Shown: positions 15,520-23,068 of the stretch, in pieces
How positions within the stretch are numbered: position 1 is the first letter of the stretch
How the letters are laid out: each line of letters opens with the position of its first letter
Assembly (NCBI GenBank): GCA_050013795.1
Contig: JBEKEO010000025.1
Coordinates: 1-24,174, forward strand
DNA: 24,174 nucleotides
Origin: CAWHOW01 sp050013795
Lineage (GTDB): Bacteria > Bacteroidota > Bacteroidia > Bacteroidales > CG2-30-32-10
Direction of reading: 5' to 3'
Position numbers and translations under genes: made by a program
The notes under the pieces: generated by a model
Told to the model about the DNA's origin: nothing
What the model saw: the letters and a program-made list of their open reading frames with translations, nothing else
The model's database searches: none

Positions 15520-15636
15520 CAAAAAAGCAAGGGATCTATATTTTATCTCAGGATGTATTCTGGTACAAAATTCATGCTTGTTTGTAATTATTGAAAAGAA
15601 ACCTTTTTTATTAAAGCTTTAATTATTTTCATTAAT

Positions 15637-15644
15637 TAATTTTG
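15637..15644 (+). promoter_or_regulatory. -7 element of the mrdA-mrdB operon
   Basis: TAATTTTG matches TAnnTTTG and ends 32 bp before the ATG at 15677. No good -33 element stands out. The 157-bp spacer before mrdA shows no clear terminator for the ABC-F gene. Confidence 0.45.
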
Positions 15645-15676
15645 TTGTTTAATCCAACAGCAAAGCGACAAGTATT

Positions 15677-17494
15677 ATGACTGCCCCGTATTCAGGAAGA
15701 AAATATGTGATCAATATCATTATCCTCTCTATAGGGCTGATCTTTGTTTGCCGTTTATTTTATATGCAGGTTATTGACGACAGTTATAAGATTTCTGCCG
15801 ACAGCAATGTGTTGAAACCAATAATTGAATTTCCTGCAAGAGGGCTTGTATATGACAGGAACGGGAAACTTCTTGTTTATAATGAAGCAACCTACGACCT
15901 GATGGTCACACCGCAGCAGGTAAAATATATTGACACCAATGAACTTTGCCGGCTTATCAATATTACAAAAGAAACTTTCAGGCAACGGATGATCAAGGCG
16001 CGAAACTATTCTCCATATACACCCTCGGTATTTGACAGGGAGATATCAAAAGAATCTTATGGCTTTTTACAGGAAAAGTTGTATAAATTTCCCGGTTTTA
16101 ATGTACAGGCAAGGACCCTGAGAAAATACCCGCTTCCTATAGCTGCACATATGCTCGGTTATATTGGCGAAGTGAACGAAGATTTGATCATCAGCGATAA
16201 TTATTACAAGCCTGGTGAGTTTATTGGTGTCAGCGGGATTGAAAAAAGTTATGAAAAAGTACTCAGGGGGAAAAAGGGTGAAAAATTAATCATGTATGAC
16301 GCGTTTAACCGCGTGAAGGGAAGTTTTCATAATGGCATTTATGACACTGCCTGTGTTGCAGGACAGGATATTACCACTTCCCTGGATGCCGACCTTCAGG
16401 CATACGGCGAGCAACTGATGAATAACAAAAGGGGCAGTATTGTAGCCATTGAACCTTCAACAGGAGAAATTCTTGCTCTTGTTTCAAGTCCTTCTTACGA
16501 TCCGAATCTTTTAGCAGGCAGCGACCGCGCAAAGAATTACATGAAATTATTAGCGGATACCAAGCAAAAGCCTTTATTCGACAGGGCCTTAATGGCAAGG
16601 TATCCGCCGGGCTCTACGTTTAAAATCCTTGATGCACTCATTGCGCAACAACTTGGAGTAATAAGTGAAAATACACGCTTTCCTTGCAACATGGGCTTTC
16701 AAATGGGAAATGTTACAGTGAAGTGCGAAGCGCATCCTTCACCCTGCAACCTGGAACAAGCTATACAGTATTCATGCAACTCCTATTTTACGTATGTTTT
16801 TCTGGCTATTATTGAAAGAGCCGGGTATAAGAACACAAGAGATGCTTTTAATAAATGGCGAGATATGGTGCTGAGCTTTGGATTCGGCAAAAAGTTCTTC
16901 AGCGACCTTCCTTATGAGCTATCAGGAAACGTTCCAACGGCAGAATTTTACGATAAGCTTCACGGATCGAGCAGATGGCGTGGATTAACTATTCATTCGC
17001 TTGCTATAGGGCAGGGAGAAGTTTCCGTTACTCCCCTGCAGTTAGCAAATTTTGCCGCTATTCTTGCCAATCGCGGGTACTACTACGTTCCTCATATTGT
17101 GAAAAGTATAGGTAAAAATAAAGTTATTGATACTTTGTATACTAACAAACGCGTAGTAAATGTAGATGTAAAATATTTTGAATTTGTTCTGGAAGCGATG
17201 CATCAGGTTATTGAAGCCGGAACAGGTATGAGGGCTAAGATTGATAACATAAAAATGGCGGGAAAAACAGGAACAGCGCAAAATACCAAAGGGCAGGACA
17301 ACTCCAACTTTATTTTGATAGCCCCTATGGATAATCCTAAGATCGTTGTTTCGGTTATTGTGGAAAACGGCGGATGGGGCGCCACATGGGCATGCCCTAT
17401 TGCCAGCTTAATGGTTGAGAAATATATCAACAAGAAGATCAAACGTGTTGACCTTGAAAAGCAAATGATGGAAGGAAAAGTCTATTATCCGTGA
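15677..17494 (+). CDS. mrdA: Penicillin-binding protein 2 (elongasome D,D-transpeptidase)
   Basis: A 605-residue class B PBP that cross-links new lateral-wall peptidoglycan. A short cytoplasmic tail and one membrane segment (about 10-30) are followed by the PBP dimerisation/pedestal domain (about 45-225, starting at FPARGLVYDRNG) and the transpeptidase domain. Active-site motifs are intact: STFK with nucleophile Ser313 and Lys316, SCN at 366-368, and KTGTA from 530. The linker IGEVNE and GVSGIEKSYE are typical of PBP2 rather than FtsI. The stop codon overlaps the start of rodA, so the two partners are translationally coupled. In many Bacteroidota mreBCD lies just upstream; here an ABC-F gene takes that place. 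Beta-lactams would be expected to acylate Ser313. Confidence 0.94.
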   Translation: MTAPYSGRKYVINIIILSIGLIFVCRLFYMQVIDDSYKISADSNVLKPIIEFPARGLVYDRNGKLLVYNEATYDLMVTPQQVKYIDTNELCRLINITKETFRQRMIKARNYSPYTPSVFDREISKESYGFLQEKLYKFPGFNVQARTLRKYPLPIAAHMLGYIGEVNEDLIISDNYYKPGEFIGVSGIEKSYEKVLRGKKGEKLIMYDAFNRVKGSFHNGIYDTACVAGQDITTSLDADLQAYGEQLMNNKRGSIVAIEPSTGEILALVSSPSYDPNLLAGSDRAKNYMKLLADTKQKPLFDRALMARYPPGSTFKILDALIAQQLGVISENTRFPCNMGFQMGNVTVKCEAHPSPCNLEQAIQYSCNSYFTYVFLAIIERAGYKNTRDAFNKWRDMVLSFGFGKKFFSDLPYELSGNVPTAEFYDKLHGSSRWRGLTIHSLAIGQGEVSVTPLQLANFAAILANRGYYYVPHIVKSIGKNKVIDTLYTNKRVVNVDVKYFEFVLEAMHQVIEAGTGMRAKIDNIKMAGKTGTAQNTKGQDNSNFILIAPMDNPKIVVSVIVENGGWGATWACPIASLMVEKYINKKIKRVDLEKQMMEGKVYYP

Positions 17495-18750
17495 GAGAAC
17501 AGAAGAACATATTTTATAATATCGACTGGATAACCGTAGGATTATATCTTGCTCTTGTCCTGATTGGCTGGCTGAATATTTACGCATCCCTGCATAACGA
17601 CGAGCACAAATCAGTATTCGATTTCTCGCAGTTTTATGGCAAGCAAATGATATGGATCGGATGTGCTATAATCTTGATACTTATTGTACTCTCTATTGAT
17701 ATTAAGTTCTTCCCATCCTTTTCTTATTACATTTATGGCTTGGTAATTCTGTTGTTGGTCGCGGTTTTAATATTTGGAAATGCAACGCAGGGGCATAAAT
17801 CATGGTTCCTGATAGGAGGATTTAAACTGCAGCCTTCCGAATTTGCCAAATTTGCTACCGCTCTCGCTATTTCAAAATACTTAAGCACGCTAAATATTAA
17901 GATACAGGATATCAGGACCAAATTCATAGCCGCTGTTCTTCTTTGCCTGCCTGCCGGACTTATAGTATTACAGGGCGATGCAGGCTCCACCCTGGTGTAT
18001 TCGGCATTTATTTTTGTTTTATACAGGGAAGGTCTTTCAGGAAATATTTTGCTGATAGGACTGGTAATGATAGTTTTGTTTTTCATGGCTCTTATTTTCA
18101 ACCCGTTCATCATTATCGGAATATTCACAGGGATAACTCTTTTGTTGCTCATTTTTGTCCGAAAGCGAAAACGTGAACTTTTCACATTGTTCGGAACATT
18201 GATACTTATTTCGGGTTTTGTCTATTCGGTGAAATTCGCTTATAACAATGTTCTTGAGCCTCACCAGCGAAACAGGATAGAAGTGCTGCTTGATAAAAAT
18301 GCCGATCCGCGCGGCATTGGCTATAATGTTAACCAGTCGATGATAGCCATAGGTTCGGGCGGATTCATCGGAAAAGGCTATTTGCAGGCAACCCAGACCA
18401 AGTATAATTTTGTCCCTGCGCAAAGCACCGATTTCATTTTTTGTACCATAGGTGAAGAATGGGGGTTTTTCGGAGGTGCGCTTGTAGTTATTTTATATGT
18501 CTGGCTTTTTCTTCGCATCATTATGATGGCTGAACGGCAGCGTTCGCCTTATGCAAGGATATACGGCTATTGCGTGGCTTCCATACTGCTTTTCCATTTC
18601 GCTATAAATATTGCCATGACCATAGGTTTGGCGCCTGTGGTGGGCATTCCCCTGCCTTTTATCAGCTATGGAGGTTCTTCGCTATGGGCTTTTACGCTGC
18701 TGCTTTTTGTTTTTGTAAAGCAGGACGCCAACAGGCTGCTGCTGCTTTAA
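17491..18750 (+). CDS. mrdB: RodA, SEDS-family peptidoglycan glycosyltransferase
   Basis: A 419-residue polytopic SEDS protein with about ten membrane segments that polymerises lipid II in the elongasome together with PBP2. Family motifs: QPSE (114-117), GDAGSTLVY, VPAQSTDFIF with D314 at the position of the catalytic aspartate of E. coli RodA and FtsW, GEEWGFFGG, and PLPFISYGGSS near the C-terminus. The start is GTG at 17491; its last two bases plus the next base form the TGA of mrdA (GTGA, 4-nt overlap). No ATG lies nearby, and the N-terminus fits the family. The elongasome RodA, not FtsW, is indicated by pairing with PBP2 rather than with division genes. No clear terminator follows. Confidence 0.93.
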   Translation: MREQKNIFYNIDWITVGLYLALVLIGWLNIYASLHNDEHKSVFDFSQFYGKQMIWIGCAIILILIVLSIDIKFFPSFSYYIYGLVILLLVAVLIFGNATQGHKSWFLIGGFKLQPSEFAKFATALAISKYLSTLNIKIQDIRTKFIAAVLLCLPAGLIVLQGDAGSTLVYSAFIFVLYREGLSGNILLIGLVMIVLFFMALIFNPFIIIGIFTGITLLLLIFVRKRKRELFTLFGTLILISGFVYSVKFAYNNVLEPHQRNRIEVLLDKNADPRGIGYNVNQSMIAIGSGGFIGKGYLQATQTKYNFVPAQSTDFIFCTIGEEWGFFGGALVVILYVWLFLRIIMMAERQRSPYARIYGYCVASILLFHFAINIAMTIGLAPVVGIPLPFISYGGSSLWAFTLLLFVFVKQDANRLLLL

Positions 18751-18752
18751 AA

Positions 18753-18785
18753 AAGTTGGCAGTAAGCAGGAGCAGTAGGCAGTAT
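18753..18785. repeat. GGCAGTA-type low-complexity intergenic repeat
   Basis: Just after the rodA stop come near-copies of (A)GGCAGTA: GGCAGTA, AGCAGG, AGCAGTA, GGCAGTA. Similar text (TTGGCAGCC, ACAGTATTCAGTGAACAGTAAAC) recurs at 21840-21883, so this looks like a dispersed simple-sequence family. No coding potential was seen. Confidence 0.6.
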
Positions 18786-18878
18786 TATTTTCTATTTTGG
18801 TTGTTCTATTAGTATAAATCAACACTCATTTTTTCTTCAAATTCCCTTAAACGATACAGATTGGCAAAAACACCCCAA

Positions 18879-18918
18879 AACCTACCGTTAACTGATTAGA
18901 ACCTACCGTTAACTGATT
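18879..18918. repeat. Two direct 19-bp repeats at a 21-bp period
   Basis: AACCTACCGTTAACTGATT occurs exactly at 18879-18897 and again at 18900-18918, separated by AG. Each copy contains the palindrome GTTAAC. The second copy ends just before the -33 element of the promoter at 18924-18955, so it could be an operator pair for the next gene or a minimal member of the 21-bp repeat class. Confidence 0.9.
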
Positions 18919-18923
18919 TCCGC

Positions 18924-18955
18924 TTGCGCCACGCCCTTCCTGTGTTGTAATTTTG
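18924..18955 (+). promoter_or_regulatory. Promoter of the 18994 gene
   Basis: TTG (18924-18926), a 21-bp spacer, and TAATTTTG (18948-18955) match the Bacteroidota consensus. The leader would be about 32 nt. Confidence 0.55.
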
Positions 18956-18993
18956 TAATAGCTAACTTATTATACACATTAAAACTTACAGCC

Positions 18994-19854
18994 ATGAAAA
19001 AGAAAATTTTAAAATCAGTCCCAATCGGTTATGGCAGGTTTATTTTGGTTGCCATACCAGTTACGCCAAGTAAAAAGAAATTGGCTAAAATTAAAGTGTC
19101 ACGGGCATATCAAAAGGATAATACTACCGATTTGTGCGCCTTTGGAAATGGTATAAAAACAACGGGGGTTGCCCCGCTCAACCAGCCCAGCGCTACCCCA
19201 CCGGTAAACCCGGTGGTAACCGATACGGCGCTGAAATCAAAATCCATCGCACTGCTGAATATTCATTCGGGCAGGCAGTCGCAGCCACCCGTTAATACGG
19301 CGCATGATGAAGGAATTACGAAAACCGCTTTACTGAATGATTTGGATGACTTGGCCAGCCAGGTGGAAAGTATTGCCAACAGGTTAGCGGTTGCGGCAGG
19401 CGATGTGAAAGTGGGTGAAGCATTTGTTTTATTAGTAGGTTTTAAGCTGGATGGGAAAGGGCATAAAACACCGCATGCTTTCAGGCAAAAGCCTTCGGCA
19501 AAAAACACCGTGCTCATCCAGATTCCAACTGCGGGCAGGGGCGCCATTTATGTGCTGCGGGTAGCAAAAACCACCGAAGACGTTATACCCACGGTGTGGA
19601 GCCCCAATATTCCTATTCATACCACCGAACTTATGGTGAGCGGGGGCGGGCTTAAAACCGGCGATATTCTGGCTGTGCAGCGGGGCGTAATCCTCACTAC
19701 TCCTGCCAGCAAACTGTCTGAAACCGAAGTGGCAAAACCCGTGTCTTCACTTTCAACCAAAAGTACCAAAAAGAAACATCAGACACCTGTTTATACTTAC
19801 GGCACAGACCCCATTGCATGGAGTATTGAAATATTGTATGCCGTAGTGCACTAA
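18994..19854 (+). CDS. Protein of unknown function, helical segment plus possible FN3-like beta domain
   Basis: A 286-residue protein I do not recognise by function. The N-terminus is basic (MKKKILK) but lacks a clear signal peptide. Residues 55-105 are Pro/Asn/Thr-rich and probably disordered; about 108-135 form an amphipathic helix (ALLNDLDDLASQVESIANRL); about 139-235 look beta-rich, with a TTELMVSGGGLKTGD turn reminiscent of a fibronectin type III fold. The C-terminus contains DPIAWSIE. This helix-then-sandwich order is seen in Bacteroidota hypotheticals of similar size, but the similarity is from memory only. Base composition is about half G+C in its 5' third (31-33 of 60 in sampled lines), clearly above the flanking genes, suggesting a different origin. 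It has its own promoter and is followed by the 14-unit 21-bp array. Confidence 0.7.
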   Translation: MKKKILKSVPIGYGRFILVAIPVTPSKKKLAKIKVSRAYQKDNTTDLCAFGNGIKTTGVAPLNQPSATPPVNPVVTDTALKSKSIALLNIHSGRQSQPPVNTAHDEGITKTALLNDLDDLASQVESIANRLAVAAGDVKVGEAFVLLVGFKLDGKGHKTPHAFRQKPSAKNTVLIQIPTAGRGAIYVLRVAKTTEDVIPTVWSPNIPIHTTELMVSGGGLKTGDILAVQRGVILTTPASKLSETEVAKPVSSLSTKSTKKKHQTPVYTYGTDPIAWSIEILYAVVH

Positions 19855-19863
19855 AACAGGTTT

Positions 19864-20157
19864 AATGTGTAAATACCTGTAGTAATTGTGTAAATACCTG
19901 TTGGAAATGCGCAATTACTAATTGGTAATGTGCAATTACCAGTTGGAAATGTGTATTTACTAATTGGAAATGTGTATTTACCAGTTGGTAATGTGTATTT
20001 ACTAATTGGAAATGTGTATTTACCAGTTGGTAATGTGTAATTACCTGTTGGAAATGCGCAATTACTAATCAGAAATGTGTATTTACCAGTTGGTAATGTG
20101 TAATTAACTACAGGAAAAGTGATATTACCTGCAGGTATTGTGTAAACATGAGTTCCT
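19864..20157. repeat. 21-bp tandem repeat array (14 units) downstream of the 18994 gene
   Basis: Fourteen units run without indels from 19864, consensus AATGTGTATTTACCAGTTGG plus A or T. Units alternate between an ACCAGTTGG type (19927, 19969, 20011, 20074) and an ACTAATTGG-like type (19906, 19948, 19990, 20053). A larger step is also visible: units at 19885, 19906 and 19927 resemble those at 20032, 20053 and 20074, exactly 147 bp later. At unit junctions GGTAAT and ATTACC face each other across 5 nt (e.g. 19924-19940 and 20029-20045), giving small dyads. There are no spacers, so this is not CRISPR; frames are interrupted by stops, so it is not coding. Confidence 0.96.
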
Positions 20158-20289
20158 AATGTGGTAGCTGTTCAATAAAATGTGTTAAAAGCAAAGAGGA
20201 ATTGCTATATTTTTAGAGGGGAAGGGATGGTAATAATTTATGATGGGTTAGGAAGCAGGATGAATGAGAAAATATTTTTGGTAAATTGC
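20158..20289. other. Intergenic remainder between the array and the next promoter
   Basis: About 130 bp after the last array unit. I see no gene, hairpin with T tract, or further repeat copies here. Confidence 0.5.
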
Positions 20290-20320
20290 TTGATTTCAGC
20301 TTAATATTATTATACCTTTG
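20290..20320 (+). promoter_or_regulatory. Promoter of the 20343 T9SS cargo gene
   Basis: TTG (20290-20292), a 20-bp spacer and TACCTTTG (20313-20320) fit the Bacteroidota consensus closely. The -7 box ends 22 bp before the ATG, so the leader is very short. Confidence 0.6.
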
Positions 20321-20342
20321 GTGTTTCTATTAAATTAAAGCT

Positions 20343-21836
20343 ATGAAAAGATTAATTTCAGCCTTTGTTATTATTGTGTTTCCTTTATTTATTTATTGCC
20401 AAAATTATAAGTTGTTTCATGCCACTTCGCAAAAACTTTTTACCGAATATCCTGTTCCTGCAAATGGATACAGCCTTGCGTTTGATACTATAATATCGGT
20501 TGGAGCAGATTCTGTTTATTACAATTATTTTACTTTAAATAATAATGCTCCCCCAATTTTTTATGATTCGTGTGCACCATCAATGGGAGCTTCATGTCTT
20601 AAACAAAATTGGCCATCTTGGTTAGGGGGAAAAATAATTTATAATAATTGTTTTACGTATCGGTTTTTTAATCTTTTTAAAGATACAATTACTTTTAATT
20701 TTACAACTGATGTAGGCGACACTATAGCTTTTTATAAAGATTCATCTCAAGAATTTCTTTTAGTTTATAAAAAGACAGATACGGTAAATGTTTTGAACAA
20801 CATTGATTCTGCAAGGTTTTACACAATAGTTAATACTGACATTAACGGACATATAATAAATTCTGCGCTGAACGGACAAAGCATTATTATTGCTCAAAAC
20901 TGGGGTTTAATAAGATTTTTCCAGATTGATTCTTTTCCACATGTTCTCAAACCTCTTGCTCTTATAGGCAATATATCTCCCACAGGAGGACTTTATGAGC
21001 TTACAAATGAAATGCTTTATGATTACCAGGTTGGGGATGAGATTCAATATAAAGAAGGAGCTTATCAATATTTAGGACCACCATGGATGAATTATACGGA
21101 ATATGAAACTTATACAATACTTTCTCGAACCAATACTGCTGATTCCATTATATACAAAACTCTGCACGAATATTTTTATTTAGATTCGGCTCAATTACAT
21201 ACTGATACAGTAACTCTAAAATATCTTAGTTCACAGATTATTGCTAAAATTCCATTCGAGAAATATGAAGGATATCCCAGAAAGATACAATTAATGAATT
21301 ATTGCGGAACTATGTTATGGACATATTCAGCAAGCCCCGACTGCTTCATGTATCAAACTTATTATTTAGCGATGTCATTTTGTAATAAAGATACAACATG
21401 GTGCTGTAATGGTGAGCCAGGCCCTCCGGGTTCTTCTGATACTTCTTATGTAATTGGGTTAGGAATATATTTATTTAGTTTTAGTCAAGAAGGTATGGGC
21501 CCTCCTGATTATGGGTATTCATTTGGTTCAGAAATTGTTTATTTTAATAAAAACGGTATAGAATGCGGAACGCAAGTTACTGTGGGAATAAAAGAACCAT
21601 CTTGCTTTAATCACGGTTTAACTATTTACCCCAATCCCGCTACTAATGTCATTATAATTAGCAGTGAGCAAGCGGCAGCAATAGAAATTACCAACATACA
21701 GGGTCAACTTGTAAAAACAATTTCAGCAACAGGCAACAAAACCAATATAGATGTTTCAGCATTACCAAGCGGAGTGTATGCTGTGGAAGTGAAAACGGAG
21801 AAAGGAGTTGAAGTTAAAAAGTTCATAAAAGAATAG
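20343..21836 (+). CDS. Secreted protein with T9SS type A C-terminal sorting domain
   Basis: A 497-residue protein with a clear signal peptide (1-20, ending FIYCQ), a body of about 400 residues of unknown fold, and a T9SS sorting domain at 426-497. The latter shows YPNP (429-432), the strand ITNIQGQLVKTI, SGVYAVEV, and a Lys-rich end. The body has many Tyr, Asp and Asn and several cysteines, among them a CC pair in TWCCNGEPGPPG. No catalytic motif was recognised, so enzyme, adhesin or orphan surface protein all remain open. By family knowledge it is exported by Sec and then by the type IX system to the cell surface or medium. The gene is noticeably more AT-rich than its neighbours, in sharp contrast to the GC-richer gene upstream. 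It is a single-gene unit, convergent with fabH. Confidence 0.85.
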   Translation: MKRLISAFVIIVFPLFIYCQNYKLFHATSQKLFTEYPVPANGYSLAFDTIISVGADSVYYNYFTLNNNAPPIFYDSCAPSMGASCLKQNWPSWLGGKIIYNNCFTYRFFNLFKDTITFNFTTDVGDTIAFYKDSSQEFLLVYKKTDTVNVLNNIDSARFYTIVNTDINGHIINSALNGQSIIIAQNWGLIRFFQIDSFPHVLKPLALIGNISPTGGLYELTNEMLYDYQVGDEIQYKEGAYQYLGPPWMNYTEYETYTILSRTNTADSIIYKTLHEYFYLDSAQLHTDTVTLKYLSSQIIAKIPFEKYEGYPRKIQLMNYCGTMLWTYSASPDCFMYQTYYLAMSFCNKDTTWCCNGEPGPPGSSDTSYVIGLGIYLFSFSQEGMGPPDYGYSFGSEIVYFNKNGIECGTQVTVGIKEPSCFNHGLTIYPNPATNVIIISSEQAAAIEITNIQGQLVKTISATGNKTNIDVSALPSGVYAVEVKTEKGVEVKKFIKE

Positions 21837-21837
21837 A

Positions 21838-22015
21838 AAGTTGGCAGCCAAAAGGTAAACAGTATTCAGTGAACAGTAAACGGTAATACCTATAACTGAT
21901 AACCGCTTACCGATAACCATTTCTCTGTGTAACTCTGTGTCTTCTCAGTGAACCTCTGTGTTAAAAAAACTTGGAAATTGGGAGTTGTATGTTCGATATT
22001 GGATATTGAAAAACC
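21838..22015. repeat. Mosaic of low-complexity repeat fragments between convergent genes
   Basis: Consecutive simple motifs fill the gap: a CAGTGAACAGTAAAC stretch (from about 21868), GATAACC twice (about 21898 and 21913), four CTCTGTGT/CTCAGTG-like copies (about 21922-21962), and GATATTGGATATTG (about 21996-22009). The CTCTGTG motif is, from memory, a common dispersed intergenic repeat in Bacteroidota. The hairpin TTCGATAT/ATATTGAA lacks a T tract on either strand. No clear terminator for either flanking gene was found. Confidence 0.55.
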
Positions 22016-22036
22016 TAAAACGTAAGTCACTTAATT

Positions 22037-23035
22037 TTACTTAGTATCGTAAGCCCATTTAAGGTAGGTAGCTCCCCATGTAAAGCCGGCGCCGAATGCA
22101 GTAAGTATAATATTATCGCCTTTATGTAATTGGGGTTCCCATTCCCACAAACAAAGAGGAAGAGTGGCTGCTGTGGTGTTGCCAAACTTTTCAATGTTTA
22201 TCATCACCTTATCTTTATCCAGTTTCATCCGGTTTGCCGTAGCGTCAATAATCCTCAGGTTGGCCTGGTGCGGCACCAGCCATTTAATATCATCGGGTTT
22301 AAGGTTATTCCGTTCCATCACTTCCAGCGAAACATCTGCCATTTTTAAAACAGCCCATTTAAAAACAGCCTGCCCTTCCTGGTAAACAAAATGTTCGTTG
22401 GCATCAATGGTTTCGTGCGTTGCGGGTTTCACAGAACCTCCGGCTTTTTGGTGCAGGTGTATCCTGCCAACACCGTCAACCCGCAGAACAGAATCTATAA
22501 TCCCTATATCTTCAGTGGTCGGTTCAAGTAACACTGCTGCTGCGCCGTCGCCAAAAATCGGACAGGTAGCACGGTCGGAATAATCAACAATAGACGACAT
22601 TTTTTCAGCCCCAACCACTATTACTTTTTTATTAAAGCCGCTTTCAATAAACTTAGTAGCTGTAACCAGTGCATATAAAAAACCTGAACATCCGGCATTT
22701 AAGTCGTAACTGAAAGCATTTTTAATTCCTGCTTTATCGCTGATGATATTTGCTGTGGCAGGAAACTGCATGTCGGGTGTTACGGTGGCGCAAATCATTA
22801 AATCAATCTCTTCAGGACGAGTGTTGGTTTTCTTTAATAAGCCATTAACCGCTTCAGTGCCAACATCGGAGGTTCCTTTTCCTATTCCTTTTATTATTCT
22901 TCTTTCTTTTATCCCGATGCGGGTCATGATCCACTCATCCGATGTATCAACCATCCTGCTGAGTTCATCATTTGTCAGAATATATTCAGGCAAATAACCA
23001 AACACCCCTGTAATTGCAGCCCTGATCTTTGACAT
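22037..23035 (-). CDS. fabH: Beta-ketoacyl-ACP synthase III (KAS III)
   Basis: A 332-residue thiolase-fold enzyme that starts fatty-acid synthesis by condensing an acyl-CoA with malonyl-ACP. The catalytic triad is complete: Cys116 in NAGCSGFLYAL, His256 in VPHQANLRI, and Asn286 in FGNTTAAT. The DEWIMTRIGIKERR segment near residues 33-46 and the GDGAAAVLL loop (162-170) are typical. Length matches the family. It sits 33 bp downstream of plsX on the minus strand, in the widespread rpmF-plsX-fabH order. Branched or straight primer preference cannot be read reliably from the sequence. Confidence 0.95.
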   Translation of the reverse strand: MSKIRAAITGVFGYLPEYILTNDELSRMVDTSDEWIMTRIGIKERRIIKGIGKGTSDVGTEAVNGLLKKTNTRPEEIDLMICATVTPDMQFPATANIISDKAGIKNAFSYDLNAGCSGFLYALVTATKFIESGFNKKVIVVGAEKMSSIVDYSDRATCPIFGDGAAAVLLEPTTEDIGIIDSVLRVDGVGRIHLHQKAGGSVKPATHETIDANEHFVYQEGQAVFKWAVLKMADVSLEVMERNNLKPDDIKWLVPHQANLRIIDATANRMKLDKDKVMINIEKFGNTTAATLPLCLWEWEPQLHKGDNIILTAFGAGFTWGATYLKWAYDTK

Positions 23036-23068
23036 TAGAAAATAATTAGATTAAAATAAATAAATGGT

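Noticed and set aside
19864..20157. CRISPR array
   Set aside because: Units are contiguous with no unique spacers, only 21 bp long and degenerate; no cas gene is present.
21992..22013. Terminator between the convergent 20343 gene and fabH
   Set aside because: The TTCGATAT/ATATTGAA hairpin is weak, AT-rich and has no T tract on either strand.
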